Source of the DNA: Companilactobacillus heilongjiangensis
Lineage (GTDB): Bacteria; Bacillota; Bacilli; Lactobacillales; Lactobacillaceae
NCBI RefSeq assembly: GCF_000831645.3
Contig: NZ_CP012559.1
Span: 2,108,001 to 2,172,000, forward strand
Direction: 5' to 3'
Length of the DNA stretch: 64,000 nucleotides
Under the pieces are notes generated by a model. That model worked only from the letters and a program-made list of their open reading frames with translations. It was not told where the DNA came from and did not search any database. The translations under genes were made by a program, and so were the position numbers. Below are positions 42,051-51,085 of this stretch, one piece after another. Each line of letters begins with the position of its first letter. Within the stretch, counting starts at the first letter, position 1.

Positions 42051-43493
42051 CTACTTATCAAAATAATATTCCCAATATCTTGGAACTTGCTGATTCAACA
42101 AATCATTGACCCAGACAAATTTTCGATATGGAACGTGCTTGGTTAATTCTACTTTGCCATCATAATATTCAGGATCATCGACTCTGGACAAATTAGCTTC
42201 ATAATTGGTCGACATTATATTTAAATATTCGCCGCCTACTACAACTAATACCAACACTAATAAACCTGTTAGCCAATTTTTTACTTTCAAATTATCCATC
42301 GCTGCCAGAACGAATCGCATGGTTATTAAATATGTAAAAACATACGTTAAAAAGTTGCCCCGGCAATTGATTGGTGCTGATACGAATAACAATTGTCCCA
42401 TGATAACGCCTGTCATCAGGAAGTAGAGCCACATTTTAGCATCAGTTTTGAAGAATAGAAAAATGCTGTAACCGATAAATGCTACCAATAGTAAACTGAC
42501 TATTCCTTCCATATTGGAGAGATTATCGTCAATCTTATTGTAGCCGTACATATAATTGAGCTCGAATCGCTTCAGATAGACGTTTATTGCAATATAGTAT
42601 CCTAAAAATGCCAGCGTTATAACGGTTAAAATCGACTTTTTCATAATGGAGAAATCAGCTCTAAATATCAAAACGGCAATGGCTAATAAAATTGCTACCA
42701 ACATTGCCACATTGAAAGTTATCAACCAGAAATGGGTAATTCTTGCGTAATTTTCCCAAATTTTGAGCGGATCAAAGGTTGTATTTCGATAAATACTCTT
42801 GCCACGGTAACCACGGTGGGTAAACATCGTCACGGCTGCCACGACTGCTCCCAATAAATAAGTCACATGGTAAAGTTTCGTTTGCTTGCGGAAATGGAGA
42901 ATCACGAAGATTCCTAACGCTATCTGCGCTACTGTCATCGTTTCGGTGAATAGTCCACCAATGTATGCCAAAACTAAAGTCCCCAGTGCCATGAATTGGT
43001 TGAAATCTTTTTCACGGCCTTTTTCGACTAGCCATATGTAAACTAGTGCTAATGCAATCGGTGGCACGTAATTTACGAAACCGGCGTTCCAAACTAAGAT
43101 GTTGTTCAAAAATCCATCTTGCAACGTGAAGACAAATAAAAATGACATGACTAGCGACAACATCGTTTTTCCGGATAAGCGCCACAGCCCCCACAGTAGC
43201 AGCGTCCAAAATATTGCATAGGTTAAAATGGCGATTGGTTGGTAATGCATAGTGATTATTTCCAAAGTATTGCCTAGATATCGGCCATTGCTGCTACCAC
43301 CATAGATTGATTGCGGTCCAAAGAACATATGATGAAGTAAGTAAGACCCCCGCGGTCCCCACCAGAAATAATCATCCCCAGATGGAATTACAAAATATCT
43401 GAATACCCCAAAATAGATCAATGAAATCACAAACATCAACGGTGTGACAAACTTCTGCCAAGGGTTGAATTTACTCGTAATTTTATTTTTCAT
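42051..43493 (-). CDS. Polytopic membrane protein, DUF6056-like (GT-C-type)
   Basis: A 480-residue membrane protein with about 11-12 helices. An early external loop carries IPSGDDYFWWGPRGSYLLHH and NGRYLGNTLEI, resembling the (D)DD-Y...NGR-x(2-3)-(G/H) pattern of DUF6056 proteins, a group related to GT-C glycosyltransferases using lipid-linked sugars. It is probably involved in surface polysaccharide or teichoic acid decoration; donor and acceptor are unknown. The RBS is weak. A family B element abuts the stop codon. A paralogous type lies at 45.7-47.1 kb. Confidence 0.7.
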   Translation of the reverse strand: MKNKITSKFNPWQKFVTPLMFVISLIYFGVFRYFVIPSGDDYFWWGPRGSYLLHHMFFGPQSIYGGSSNGRYLGNTLEIITMHYQPIAILTYAIFWTLLLWGLWRLSGKTMLSLVMSFLFVFTLQDGFLNNILVWNAGFVNYVPPIALALVYIWLVEKGREKDFNQFMALGTLVLAYIGGLFTETMTVAQIALGIFVILHFRKQTKLYHVTYLLGAVVAAVTMFTHRGYRGKSIYRNTTFDPLKIWENYARITHFWLITFNVAMLVAILLAIAVLIFRADFSIMKKSILTVITLAFLGYYIAINVYLKRFELNYMYGYNKIDDNLSNMEGIVSLLLVAFIGYSIFLFFKTDAKMWLYFLMTGVIMGQLLFVSAPINCRGNFLTYVFTYLITMRFVLAAMDNLKVKNWLTGLLVLVLVVVGGEYLNIMSTNYEANLSRVDDPEYYDGKVELTKHVPYRKFVWVNDLLNQQVPRYWEYYFDK

Positions 43494-43546
43494 GATTGTT
43501 TAAGTTTGCGCTATATTCCTCGATTCCGCAAGACATTTATTGTGTT

Positions 43547-43730
43547 GCCGTCTCCGGTTGCTAGATGATTTTTTTACCTGCTATGAGGACCGACTTGAGC
43601 CAAGGTCTCAAGTCTCGCTTTGAAGCCTCGCAAAAACCGCGAGTCTCCAAAGTCGCCCTGTGGTGTAAGTGCTAAAGCACTAACGCCACCTCCATAGCGG
43701 GTAAAAAATCACCTAGCAACCTCCGACTAG
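43547..43730. repeat. Family A palindromic element, copy 11
   Basis: Outer arms GGTTGCTAGATGATTTTTTACC and GGTAAAAAATCACCTAGCAACC pair with one bulge. The inner hairpin is AGTGCT-aa-AGCACT. The core GGACCGACTTGAGCCAAGG-TCTCAAGTC is on the plus strand; TTGAG and CTCAA change together relative to the usual CCGAG/CTCGA. Confidence 0.9.
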
Positions 43731-43805
43731 TTTGACTGGAGTTTTAATGATTTTCACATATAATTCATTAAAATTTCGGCACATCAACTTGCATTTCGAT
43801 AACAC

Positions 43806-44441
43806 TCAAATTCCCTTTCGATACAAAATATACGAGTAGATCACCGGTATTATAATAATTATTGCTAAAATGAATATCATTAATGACAGTGACGAAAACA
43901 GTGCCACAATAAATTCAATTATTCCTCCAACAATAAATACTTTTGATCCAAAGTTATTTGTTAATCGCCAATTTTCCGTACTCAACATGGTCCAAGGTAA
44001 TCGAATCCCAATTATTGGATTAGTTTTAACATACTTCAATACCACTCCTAAAATAATGAGTATGATGCCAAACAATAAACTGAGCATTGGCTGTTTGGAA
44101 CGATTAACGTTATTATTTAACGCCGTCGATATCATAACAAAATTTAGCCATATTGAAAGAATTGGCATGATTGTTAAAACCGTATAAACAATGCCATTTT
44201 GTACATCATATTTCTTCGAATGTTGGTCAATAGAATACAGAATCAATCCCTGTACCAAGGTTAATATAACAGGTAAAGCCAGCACTGCTACTGCTTTGGA
44301 CGACCAACTGTCCGGTACCATTTGGGCATTAAAATGGGTCGGAAGTTTTTCAGGTAACTTATTCCAGTAGAATATATCTGCTAACGCTGGTAACCAAATC
44401 GTTGCAAAAATCCCTAGAATAATCAGATGTTTTTTCTTCAT
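43806..44441 (-). CDS. SdpI-family membrane protein (DUF1648 + SdpI)
   Basis: A 211-residue membrane protein with six helices. The N-terminal DUF1648 part has LPEKLPTHFNAQMVPDSW. The SdpI part has NPIIGIRLPWTMLSTENWRLTN, matching the G(I/V)RTPWT-x5-W-x2-T motif. In Bacillus, SdpI gives immunity to the SdpC toxin and also acts in a signalling complex. No sdpC-like toxin or sdpR is adjacent, so the role is unassigned. ATG at 44441. Confidence 0.85.
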   Translation of the reverse strand: MKKKHLIILGIFATIWLPALADIFYWNKLPEKLPTHFNAQMVPDSWSSKAVAVLALPVILTLVQGLILYSIDQHSKKYDVQNGIVYTVLTIMPILSIWLNFVMISTALNNNVNRSKQPMLSLLFGIILIILGVVLKYVKTNPIIGIRLPWTMLSTENWRLTNNFGSKVFIVGGIIEFIVALFSSLSLMIFILAIIIIIPVIYSYILYRKGI

Positions 44442-44528
44442 TGCCTTTTCCTCTTATGATTATTTTCCCCAATTATAGCCTCCGCTATATAATCAATCAT
44501 GCACAACCTGTTGCCATATTGTACGTCA

Positions 44529-44563
44529 AAAAAGCCCCTAGACCATGCACGGTCTAAGGGCTT
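44529..44563. terminator. Terminator of acyltransferase gene
   Basis: AAGCCCTTAGACC-gtgcat-GGTCTAGGGGCTTTTTT on the minus strand, directly after the stop codon. Confidence 0.85.
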
Positions 44564-44568
44564 AACTT

Positions 44569-45588
44569 CTATAACATCCATTTTTTCAAAACTGGTATCT
44601 TACTCAAGATGAAAATAACTACTAATGAAAGCACTGTTGCAAAGAAGAATGTAATCAGATAATGGTTAACTCCCGCCATCTTCTGCACAATTCCAATGCT
44701 CAAGCCGTGAACTAGATACACGCCATACGTCAATGGTGCGATAATTTCGGTCAACTTGATGAACCAATTGTGATAGCGACCTTCAAATGATTTCAATACT
44801 AAGAAAATCAAGGCAGCGATAACTGGAATGTTCACTACTGAAATTACGGTTAAATAATGGAAAGCTGGTTTTAAACTGACGAATCCAATCAAGACGTTAA
44901 TTGCCATCAATACGACAGCAATCACGAATAATTGTAGTGGATTATCTTTGGCATGCTTTGTTTGGGTCAACTTATATCCCAATAAGAAATAGCCCAAACT
45001 GGTTGAAAAGACTACTTTTCCAACCGTATATCCGTCAAAGTACATGCTGAGATTCTTTGGCAATGCGTCGACTAAAGCTGGTAAGAACATGCTGATGACC
45101 ATCCACAATGCCAACAAATAATTAAACATTTTATTGTCCATGCCCTCAACCATTGCTTTCAACAACGGCGATAACAAATACAGTGATACCAACGGATAGA
45201 TGAACCAATACGCTATTAAAACTGGCTGATGATACATCAATAATACGCTGTGGAAAAAGTCATGAAATGTGAAAACTCCATCAATTTTTCTGGCACCGTA
45301 AGCACTGATGATCGACCAGAGGATAAATGGCACCAACACTCTGACCAAGCGGTGACTGAACAAATATCCCACGTCTTTAGTCCGCCGACTGTTCAAAATC
45401 GTGGCCCCACTAATCATGAAAAATAGTGGCACAGCAATTTCAGTGATCACGACTAGCATGTTTGAAATATCCCAATTTAACGAGCCATCCCTAACTGCCA
45501 ATCTAGCCGCCAACGAATGTGCTAAAACCACGAGCATCATGGCTACCACACGGATAACGTCGATATATATTACTCTTTTTTTCTTCAA
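44569..45588 (-). CDS. Acyltransferase 3 family membrane protein
   Basis: A 339-residue membrane protein with ten helices, of the OafA/WecH acyltransferase 3 family. The first helix region has IDVIRVVAMMLVVLAHS with the conserved His, and an R-x10-R-type loop RRTKDVGYLFSHRLVRVLVPF follows. These enzymes O-acetylate or otherwise acylate surface glycans, using cytoplasmic acyl-CoA. Start is TTG at 45588 with GGGGGA upstream. Neighbouring glycosyltransferase-like genes on the same strand fit a role in surface polysaccharide modification. Confidence 0.88.
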   Translation of the reverse strand: MKKKRVIYIDVIRVVAMMLVVLAHSLAARLAVRDGSLNWDISNMLVVITEIAVPLFFMISGATILNSRRTKDVGYLFSHRLVRVLVPFILWSIISAYGARKIDGVFTFHDFFHSVLLMYHQPVLIAYWFIYPLVSLYLLSPLLKAMVEGMDNKMFNYLLALWMVISMFLPALVDALPKNLSMYFDGYTVGKVVFSTSLGYFLLGYKLTQTKHAKDNPLQLFVIAVVLMAINVLIGFVSLKPAFHYLTVISVVNIPVIAALIFLVLKSFEGRYHNWFIKLTEIIAPLTYGVYLVHGLSIGIVQKMAGVNHYLITFFFATVLSLVVIFILSKIPVLKKWML

Positions 45589-45729
45589 AATATCCCCCGA
45601 AAACGTCTACAGGGCTGAGAATATTCTCATCCCTTCCAACTAATTGTCTTCTGTATAATATAAACATTCATATTTAGTAAATAAGTTCTAATTTAATATG
45701 CACTAGTAAAAACTATCTTACCATACCGG

Positions 45730-47061
45730 TTATTTTATTCGGTAACCGGTAATTTGATTAAGGTCAAAGAACTTGGCTTCCCATTGATTCATCAACGCAT
45801 TTGCCGGTGTATCTAAGGCAATCACACCATAATTGGCGTTATACTGGCTCTTTTGCGTGGTCATTAACGGAACTCTGGCACTCTTATCCTTGGTTGCCTC
45901 GGCTTTATAAATTAATTGATATTGTGTCCGCATCTGATGATAGCTGATATTAATATCTTTATAAGCTGGCCCAAAGCTGACTCCAAATGCAATTACAACC
46001 GCGGCTGACAAAGCTATTGGCGCCCACTTCAACTCGCCCAATACCGAATAAACTAAAATAAACAACGCTATTCCTAGAAAAATCACTCCACCGAAGAAGG
46101 TTCTTTCCGGATATTCTGGTGAAAAAGCCATCGCATAGACAGCTGCCAAATGCCCGATCAAGAAGAACATCACTGCCCAGAATGTATCACCATTAATCCG
46201 TTTCATGACGATTCCAGCAATCAATAAAACTGCCATCAATCCATAAATCCAAACCCATTTATCAAAAGTAAGTTTATATATTCCATCAATATTTTTTTGA
46301 ATAATTTCCCAAGTCCGATGAACATTGCCACGACTTTGCGAACCTGGCGACATCATCATCGTGATAAATCCGACTCCACTAAAAATTACGCTAATTGTCG
46401 AAATAAAACTGACCTTATGTTCCTTAATAAATCGTTTCAACATGAACAATAAAATAATCAAAACAGCCGCTGGACCAGAATTTTCGTTCGAAGCTCCAGC
46501 TAAAAATCCTAGGACTATTGCACTAAAAATGTTGCCGATATTTACGGAACGATTTTTCAAATTAAAGATAATAAATCCTAAATAAATCACACTCATCCAC
46601 AAATAATTACCTGATCCTGACAACCACAAGACTGACTGACCAAAATAAGGAATGTAGAACCAAGTGAATCCAAAAATCAGTGGCAAAATAAATGCATTAT
46701 GTTTCTTGCCAGTTAATTTCACAGCTATTTTATCCATGAATATCAGCAACAATACGTAAATCAAACTGCTACAAATATCGAACGGAATTTTTGAATTAAA
46801 TTGCATGAAAAATTGCACGATTGAATGCGCCACAAAACGCCCGTTCCACAGCATATAATGATTAAACATCGAGTACGGAATCATCCCTGTACTAATCCGT
46901 TGCTGGTGAGCAAATGCCGTGGGCGATGGTGATTGATAGACGAAACGATAGACATAATCGTCAGCCACATACAACGTCTTCCAGTTGAGCAATAGCATAA
47001 TAAAAAAGACAATTGTCAGAATAATTAGTGACCACCGATATTTTTTTAATTTTGAAAGCAC
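45730..47061 (-). CDS. Polytopic membrane protein, DUF6056-like (GT-C-type)
   Basis: A 443-residue membrane protein with about 11 helices. After the first helix, LYVADDYVYRF and LWNGRFVAHSIVQFF match the DD-Y and NGR-x-x-xH patterns of DUF6056 proteins. It is probably a lipid-linked sugar glycosyltransferase of the same type as the 42-43 kb gene. Start is GTG at 47061 with no close Shine-Dalgarno, so the start is uncertain. It lies in the same orientation as the acyltransferase gene. Confidence 0.7.
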   Translation of the reverse strand: MLSKLKKYRWSLIILTIVFFIMLLLNWKTLYVADDYVYRFVYQSPSPTAFAHQQRISTGMIPYSMFNHYMLWNGRFVAHSIVQFFMQFNSKIPFDICSSLIYVLLLIFMDKIAVKLTGKKHNAFILPLIFGFTWFYIPYFGQSVLWLSGSGNYLWMSVIYLGFIIFNLKNRSVNIGNIFSAIVLGFLAGASNENSGPAAVLIILLFMLKRFIKEHKVSFISTISVIFSGVGFITMMMSPGSQSRGNVHRTWEIIQKNIDGIYKLTFDKWVWIYGLMAVLLIAGIVMKRINGDTFWAVMFFLIGHLAAVYAMAFSPEYPERTFFGGVIFLGIALFILVYSVLGELKWAPIALSAAVVIAFGVSFGPAYKDINISYHQMRTQYQLIYKAEATKDKSARVPLMTTQKSQYNANYGVIALDTPANALMNQWEAKFFDLNQITGYRIK

Positions 47062-47217
47062 TTCGTTAATGACTCAACCCCCCTTATAAACGCTCTATTA
47101 CTGTACATTATAAAATTATAATTCATCCGCCAAACAATTTGTAAAAAAGTTATCCCATTCCTACTAAATTAAATAATAATTGCTATACTTAGGAAAAATA
47201 ATCACTGGGAGAATATT

Positions 47218-47577
47218 ATGCACGCAATTTTACTGAACCGTCGTACTAACGAACGTAAAGAAGTTAAAGTTGGATTCTCATGGGCTGAATTTTTCTGGGG
47301 CTTTTGGCCCGCACTTTTCAGAGGCGATTGGAAATGGTTAGTAGTCATCTTACTAGTTGATCTCGTCTTAGGTGTTTGGAATAACGGTATTGGTTCAGGA
47401 TTATTTAATATGATTTTTGCATTCTTTTATAACAAGCTCTACACAAATGATCTGTTAAATAACGGCTTTGAACCAGCCGATGACTCCTCATATAACGCAT
47501 TACTTGCCAAAAATTACATTGCATCCGGTCGTAGATTCTCTACTATTAATGAGAACCACTATGGTAGAACTCACTAA
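47218..47577 (+). CDS. Small membrane protein, DUF2628-like (tandem copy 1)
   Basis: A 119-residue protein with two hydrophobic helices. The centre GFSWAEFFWGFWPALFRGDWKWL and FAFFYNKLYTNDLLNNGFEPAD match DUF2628-type proteins. It is about 70 percent identical to the next gene over its length but lacks the C-terminal SHOCT segment. GGGAG precedes the ATG. A TATACT promoter word (TTGCTATACTTA) lies about 35 bp upstream and is repeated before copy 2, so the pair duplicated with its promoter. Confidence 0.8.
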   Translation: MHAILLNRRTNERKEVKVGFSWAEFFWGFWPALFRGDWKWLVVILLVDLVLGVWNNGIGSGLFNMIFAFFYNKLYTNDLLNNGFEPADDSSYNALLAKNYIASGRRFSTINENHYGRTH

Positions 47578-47707
47578 TATCGCTTAGACTTCCAATAAAT
47601 AACATTTATTTTCAGAAAACCTACGCGTAGAATGCGATGAATCCTTCAATTTAGACGATTATTTGCTATACTTAATGCAAATGTACCATTATCGGGGAGG
47701 ATTTATC

Positions 47708-48160
47708 ATGCATGCAACGCTAATTAATCGTAATACTAGAGAACGAAAAGATGTCAAAGTTGGATTCTCATGGACTGAGTTTTTCTGGGGCTTTTGGCCT
47801 GCACTTTTCAGAGGAGATTGGAAATGGCTTGTCATCATTCTACTAGTTGACCTAGCCTTTGGCGTCTTTACATGGGGCGGTGGATCATTTTTCTTCAATC
47901 TAATTTTTGCTTTCTTCTATAATAAACTTTATGCCAATGACCTATTGAACGCCGGCTTTGAACCAGCTGACGACTATTCATACAATGCCCTCTTGGCAAA
48001 GAATTACATCAATCCGGGCCGTAAATTTTCAAACACAAGTAATGGCTATACAAATGATTCACAACTTGATCAACTCGACAAATTGAAAGACTTGCTCGAC
48101 CAAGGTGCTATTACACAAGAAGAATACGATATTAAGAAAAAACAAATTCTCGGACTATAG
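47708..48160 (+). CDS. DUF2628-like membrane protein with C-terminal SHOCT domain (tandem copy 2)
   Basis: A 150-residue protein with the same two-helix core as its upstream paralogue (GFSWTEFFWGFWPALFRGDW) and an added C-terminal SHOCT motif (LDKLKDLLDQGAITQEEYDIKKKQIL), a short helical module often at the ends of bacterial proteins. GGGGAGGA lies 8 nt before the ATG at 47708, which is preferred over an in-frame ATG 45 nt upstream. It ends at a bidirectional terminator. Function unknown. Confidence 0.8.
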   Translation: MHATLINRNTRERKDVKVGFSWTEFFWGFWPALFRGDWKWLVIILLVDLAFGVFTWGGGSFFFNLIFAFFYNKLYANDLLNAGFEPADDYSYNALLAKNYINPGRKFSNTSNGYTNDSQLDQLDKLKDLLDQGAITQEEYDIKKKQILGL

Positions 48161-48213
48161 AAAAAGAGCGCCATCAAACATGAATTAAATCATGTCTGAT
48201 GGCGTTCTTTTTT
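48161..48213. terminator. Bidirectional terminator
   Basis: AAGAGCGCCATCA-ACATGA / TCATGT-TGATGGCGTTCTT forms a long stem with T runs on both strands. It overlaps the stop codon of the minus-strand gene. Confidence 0.88.
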
Positions 48214-48733
48214 GTATTACTATTCCAGTAATAATACCTAAAACACCCAAAACTTCACAGGCAACTATGACAGCGAACAATCTTTTACTACCATATTGTA
48301 TCTGGACTTTAGAATGCTTAATATGATTCTTACTCTTAAATTCAATCGTTCCACGTTTACTAGACCAGCTTGAAATTGGATGATTGTTTAAAAGAATCTT
48401 TGAATATTTATACCTGATAAACGGCACATCAACAATTTCATTCTTATCCAATGAGCCAACTGAAACTACGGCATTACCTTTGATATCGGTAGGATTACAA
48501 ATAGCTGGTTTTTGATCAAGAAATGCCTGATGTTGTGTAACAGAATCCAAAGTTGCTTCTGCTTTTGATGGCACATATTGAGCTAAATAAGTATCGGGAA
48601 TTCTATTCTCCCTAATCATAGCTGCGCCAATTGTAGCATTTTTATCAGCAATCAACGTTTTACTAGAAGTTGACATAGAAAATGAGCTACTCCAAAAACC
48701 AAGTAAAATTGCGAACAAACCTAGCATGTACAT
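48185..48733 (-). CDS. C-terminal fragment of phase-variable membrane protein
   Basis: A 182-codon frame beginning MYMLGLFAILLGFWSSS. It is the continuation of the 48.7-50.1 kb gene: a membrane helix, an extracellular beta-rich part (IPDTYLAQYVPSKAEA, comparable to GQEYLPDGADV in the intact paralogue at 54-56 kb) and a final helix near residues 150-172. It is out of frame with the N-terminal half because of the number of 13-bp repeats between them. The frame is open upstream through the whole repeat array (EPSKYSILKSSMYMLGL). By itself it has no good start site. Confidence 0.75.
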   Translation of the reverse strand: MYMLGLFAILLGFWSSSFSMSTSSKTLIADKNATIGAAMIRENRIPDTYLAQYVPSKAEATLDSVTQHQAFLDQKPAICNPTDIKGNAVVSVGSLDKNEIVDVPFIRYKYSKILLNNHPISSWSSKRGTIEFKSKNHIKHSKVQIQYGSKRLFAVIVACEVLGVLGIITGIVIQKRTPSDMI

Positions 48734-50064
48734 GCTCGATTTGAGAATACTATATTTAGACGGTTCCCGCTTGAGGTTCCCGCTTGAGGTTCCCGCTTGA
48801 GGTTCCCGCTTGAGGTTCCCGCTTGAGGTTCCCGCTTGAGGTTCCCGCTTGAGGTTCCCGCTTGAGGTTCCCGCTTGAGGTTCCCGCTTGAGGTTCCCGC
48901 TTGAGGTTCCCGCTTGAGGTTCCCGCTTGAGGTTCCCGCTTGAGGTTCCGCCCCGTTAAAGTACAACATGAACAAATATGAACCTGTAACTGATAAAAAC
49001 ATTGATGTGAACATCAACAATCTAAACGGAAATTGAATTAATGCTAAAGGTGTGTTTTGGAACACGTGCCATGGAAAAATACTCGTTGAAACAAGAAAAA
49101 TAACCACACCTAAAACATAAATACTCTTATTGGTAAAATCGATTTTTCTGAATGAAATCAATCCCACAATTATAACAATTAACATTGCGGCACCAATATT
49201 ATAATAGTTACCTTCAACCATTCGACTGGATGAATTATTGAATCCCATAACAATTGATTGCCAGAAATCCGTTCCAACTAATTTCTGTGGATCCGGCTGA
49301 CCATATTTTTGAAACTTTTCTTCAGCCAAGAACGGTATCAAGTAGGCTGCGGACAACAAAAATGTCGTCAATGCCGCATAGCCCAAGGCAACTATTCTCT
49401 TTATTCTTTGATCCATCTTGGGAACACTGACAGCAAGAATTATGACAAACAATATCACCGTCATAAAACTAGTCAACACATGGGTCATAACTATCAGACT
49501 CATCCCAATTGCTAAAATATACCAACTACGATAATTTCGATATAAAATTTCATACAATCCTACAAAACATAATGGAAGAAAAATTGTAGCAATATACTCC
49601 GCCAAAGACGCACGTGGAATCAATTCAATTAACCGATAATTACAAAAATTATAAATCAGTGAAAATGCAATTGACTGGTTAGTTGACCCACTCAATTTAT
49701 ACATTGAATAGTGGCTGACTAAAAATGAAACGAAAAATAGCAGCCCTAACGTAATGTAATAAGTAGAAATTAAATTATTAGTAAACATCCCCACAATTCC
49801 AAATGGAACCAACGTTAACCAAGGATAAAATAAATTTACTCCATAACCAATTCGGCCAAAGTTCATCGTCGATAACGTTGGAAAAACGCCTACTTTAAAG
49901 GAATGTTGAATCCCCTGAATTCTTTGGAATTGATAATAAACATCGTCCCCATTCCAAATGAACTTCTGTCTAATAATTAAGTACATAATTGCAGACATGA
50001 TAAAATACATCATCACTAACAAGATAAGCGATGATAGTTTATTTAATTTTAATCGTTTCATCAT
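48721..50064 (-). CDS. YfhO-like membrane protein, N-terminal part, repeat-interrupted
   Basis: A 447-codon frame: about 11 helices (1-375) of a polytopic protein like the intact 647-residue gene at 54.4-56.3 kb (shared blocks WNGDDVYYQFQRIQGI, LFYPWLTLVPF, NYRLIELIPRASLAEYIATIFLPL). It then runs into 13-residue repeats encoded by the 13-bp array and stops 16 codons after the array. The natural C-terminal half lies in another frame. One more or two fewer repeat units would restore one full-length reading frame. Such proteins are probably GT-C-type or envelope glycan enzymes. TAGGGGT precedes the ATG. Confidence 0.8.
   Translation of the reverse strand: MMKRLKLNKLSSLILLVMMYFIMSAIMYLIIRQKFIWNGDDVYYQFQRIQGIQHSFKVGVFPTLSTMNFGRIGYGVNLFYPWLTLVPFGIVGMFTNNLISTYYITLGLLFFVSFLVSHYSMYKLSGSTNQSIAFSLIYNFCNYRLIELIPRASLAEYIATIFLPLCFVGLYEILYRNYRSWYILAIGMSLIVMTHVLTSFMTVILFVIILAVSVPKMDQRIKRIVALGYAALTTFLLSAAYLIPFLAEEKFQKYGQPDPQKLVGTDFWQSIVMGFNNSSSRMVEGNYYNIGAAMLIVIIVGLISFRKIDFTNKSIYVLGVVIFLVSTSIFPWHVFQNTPLALIQFPFRLLMFTSMFLSVTGSYLFMLYFNGAEPQAGTSSGNLKREPQAGTSSGNLKREPQAGTSSGNLKREPQAGTSSGNLKREPQAGTSSGNRLNIVFSNRACTC
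48762..48949. repeat. 13-bp microsatellite, 14 full copies
   Basis: GGTTCCCGCTTGA repeats without variation 14 times (48762-48943), followed by a partial GGTTCC. Because 13 is 1 modulo 3, every change of one unit shifts the reading frame, while all three frames through the array are open and encode the same 13-residue cycle (SSGNLKREPQAGT). Confidence 0.97.
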
Positions 50065-50343
50065 AACCCCTACTGATAGAAAAAATAAAAACGTTTATTT
50101 CAACGTTTCCCTCTTTACTATTTTCCATCAATCTCCATTTTTTCGGAAAAGTTCCGCACATCACAATATTCTACACTATTTATATATTTATAAACATAAT
50201 GAATTAATAAATTGGCTATTTTGAATAATCGCTCGACATGAAATAATCATTCGTTATAAGATTATGCCGTATCCAAGAACTAATTACAGATAAGAGACTG
50301 CGCCACATTTTCCGATATTCAATAAAAAAAGCAGGAGAATATT

Positions 50344-50535
50344 ATGGTAGAAAACAGAAGAACTTATTTGAAAAAGTGGGAAAACTCACAAGGGATTATG
50401 ATTCCGAAAGACGTTCTAATGGAACTAGGAATCCAAGATTATAAAAATCAGAATATAATTTTGGTCAATCGCTTGGAAACGAGGTCTACTAAACATAAAT
50501 ATCCACAAACAAAAACTCTAACCAACAATGGCTAG
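50344..50535 (+). CDS. AbrB/MazE-like small protein, C-terminally short
   Basis: A 63-residue protein. Residues 8-45 (LKKWENSQGIMIPKDVLMELGIQDYKNQNIILV) match the swapped-hairpin AbrB/MazE DNA-binding domain of antitoxins. The C-terminus, which would bind a toxin, is short and is encoded within a terminator hairpin. No MazF/PemK or other toxin follows. GGAG lies 5 nt before the ATG. It is either an orphan antitoxin, a regulator, or a decayed TA remnant. Confidence 0.65.
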   Translation: MVENRRTYLKKWENSQGIMIPKDVLMELGIQDYKNQNIILVNRLETRSTKHKYPQTKTLTNNG

Positions 50536-50545
50536 AGTTTTTGTT
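50508..50545 (+). terminator. Terminator overlapping the AbrB-like stop codon
   Basis: AAAAACTCTA-accaacaatggc-TAGAGTTTTTG; the TAG of the right arm is the stop codon. Confidence 0.75.
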
Positions 50546-50572
50546 TGTTCTAGAAAATACATAAATCTACTT

Positions 50573-51061
50573 TTACTCATTTTGAATACTATCAACCAAA
50601 TTCCATTCTACTTTGCCAGAGTACACTCCAGCCATATTCTTACCATTAAGCTGTAACAGTACACCGTTATTCTGTGTCCACGCATTAGCAACATCGAATG
50701 TTTCGACACTATCGGTAGATTTCTTATGCGAATAAATATTAGTCCAATCCAACAGCGGAGCTATCACGCCATTATCATCACGGTGAACAACTTCACCAAT
50801 CAGCTGACCACTAGTCTTCTCATCAACCAAAGACGATGCCTTAGCCTGTAAAGTCCAACCTTTTTGAGTCGACCGGCCATCGATAACTTCTATTTGCCAA
50901 CCAGGTTTTCTCGTAACAATTTCACCCTTGTAGCCCATATTCACATCTTTGAAAAATACCCCCGGCGATACATTGCCAAATGATAGACCGCCACCAACAT
51001 TGAAAATTATCGTAACTTCTTTCGTACGTTTTCCAGTATTATCCTGACCATAAAGTGTCAA
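50573..51061 (-). pseudogene. WxL-domain 3' half of amber-interrupted lectin gene
   Basis: A 162-codon frame directly downstream of, and in the same frame as, the lectin gene at 51.1-52.8 kb. It encodes a WxL cell-surface domain: GWQIEVIDGRSTQKGWTLQ and the terminal GVYSGKVEWNLVDS carry the paired motifs that bind peptidoglycan. The frame is open back to the amber codon at 51086-51088, eight codons upstream of this TTG. Separate translation would give an anchor without lectin or signal peptide, so this is probably the lost end of one gene. Confidence 0.8.
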
Positions 51062-51085
51062 AGTATTTTGTCCGACGTGTACTTT

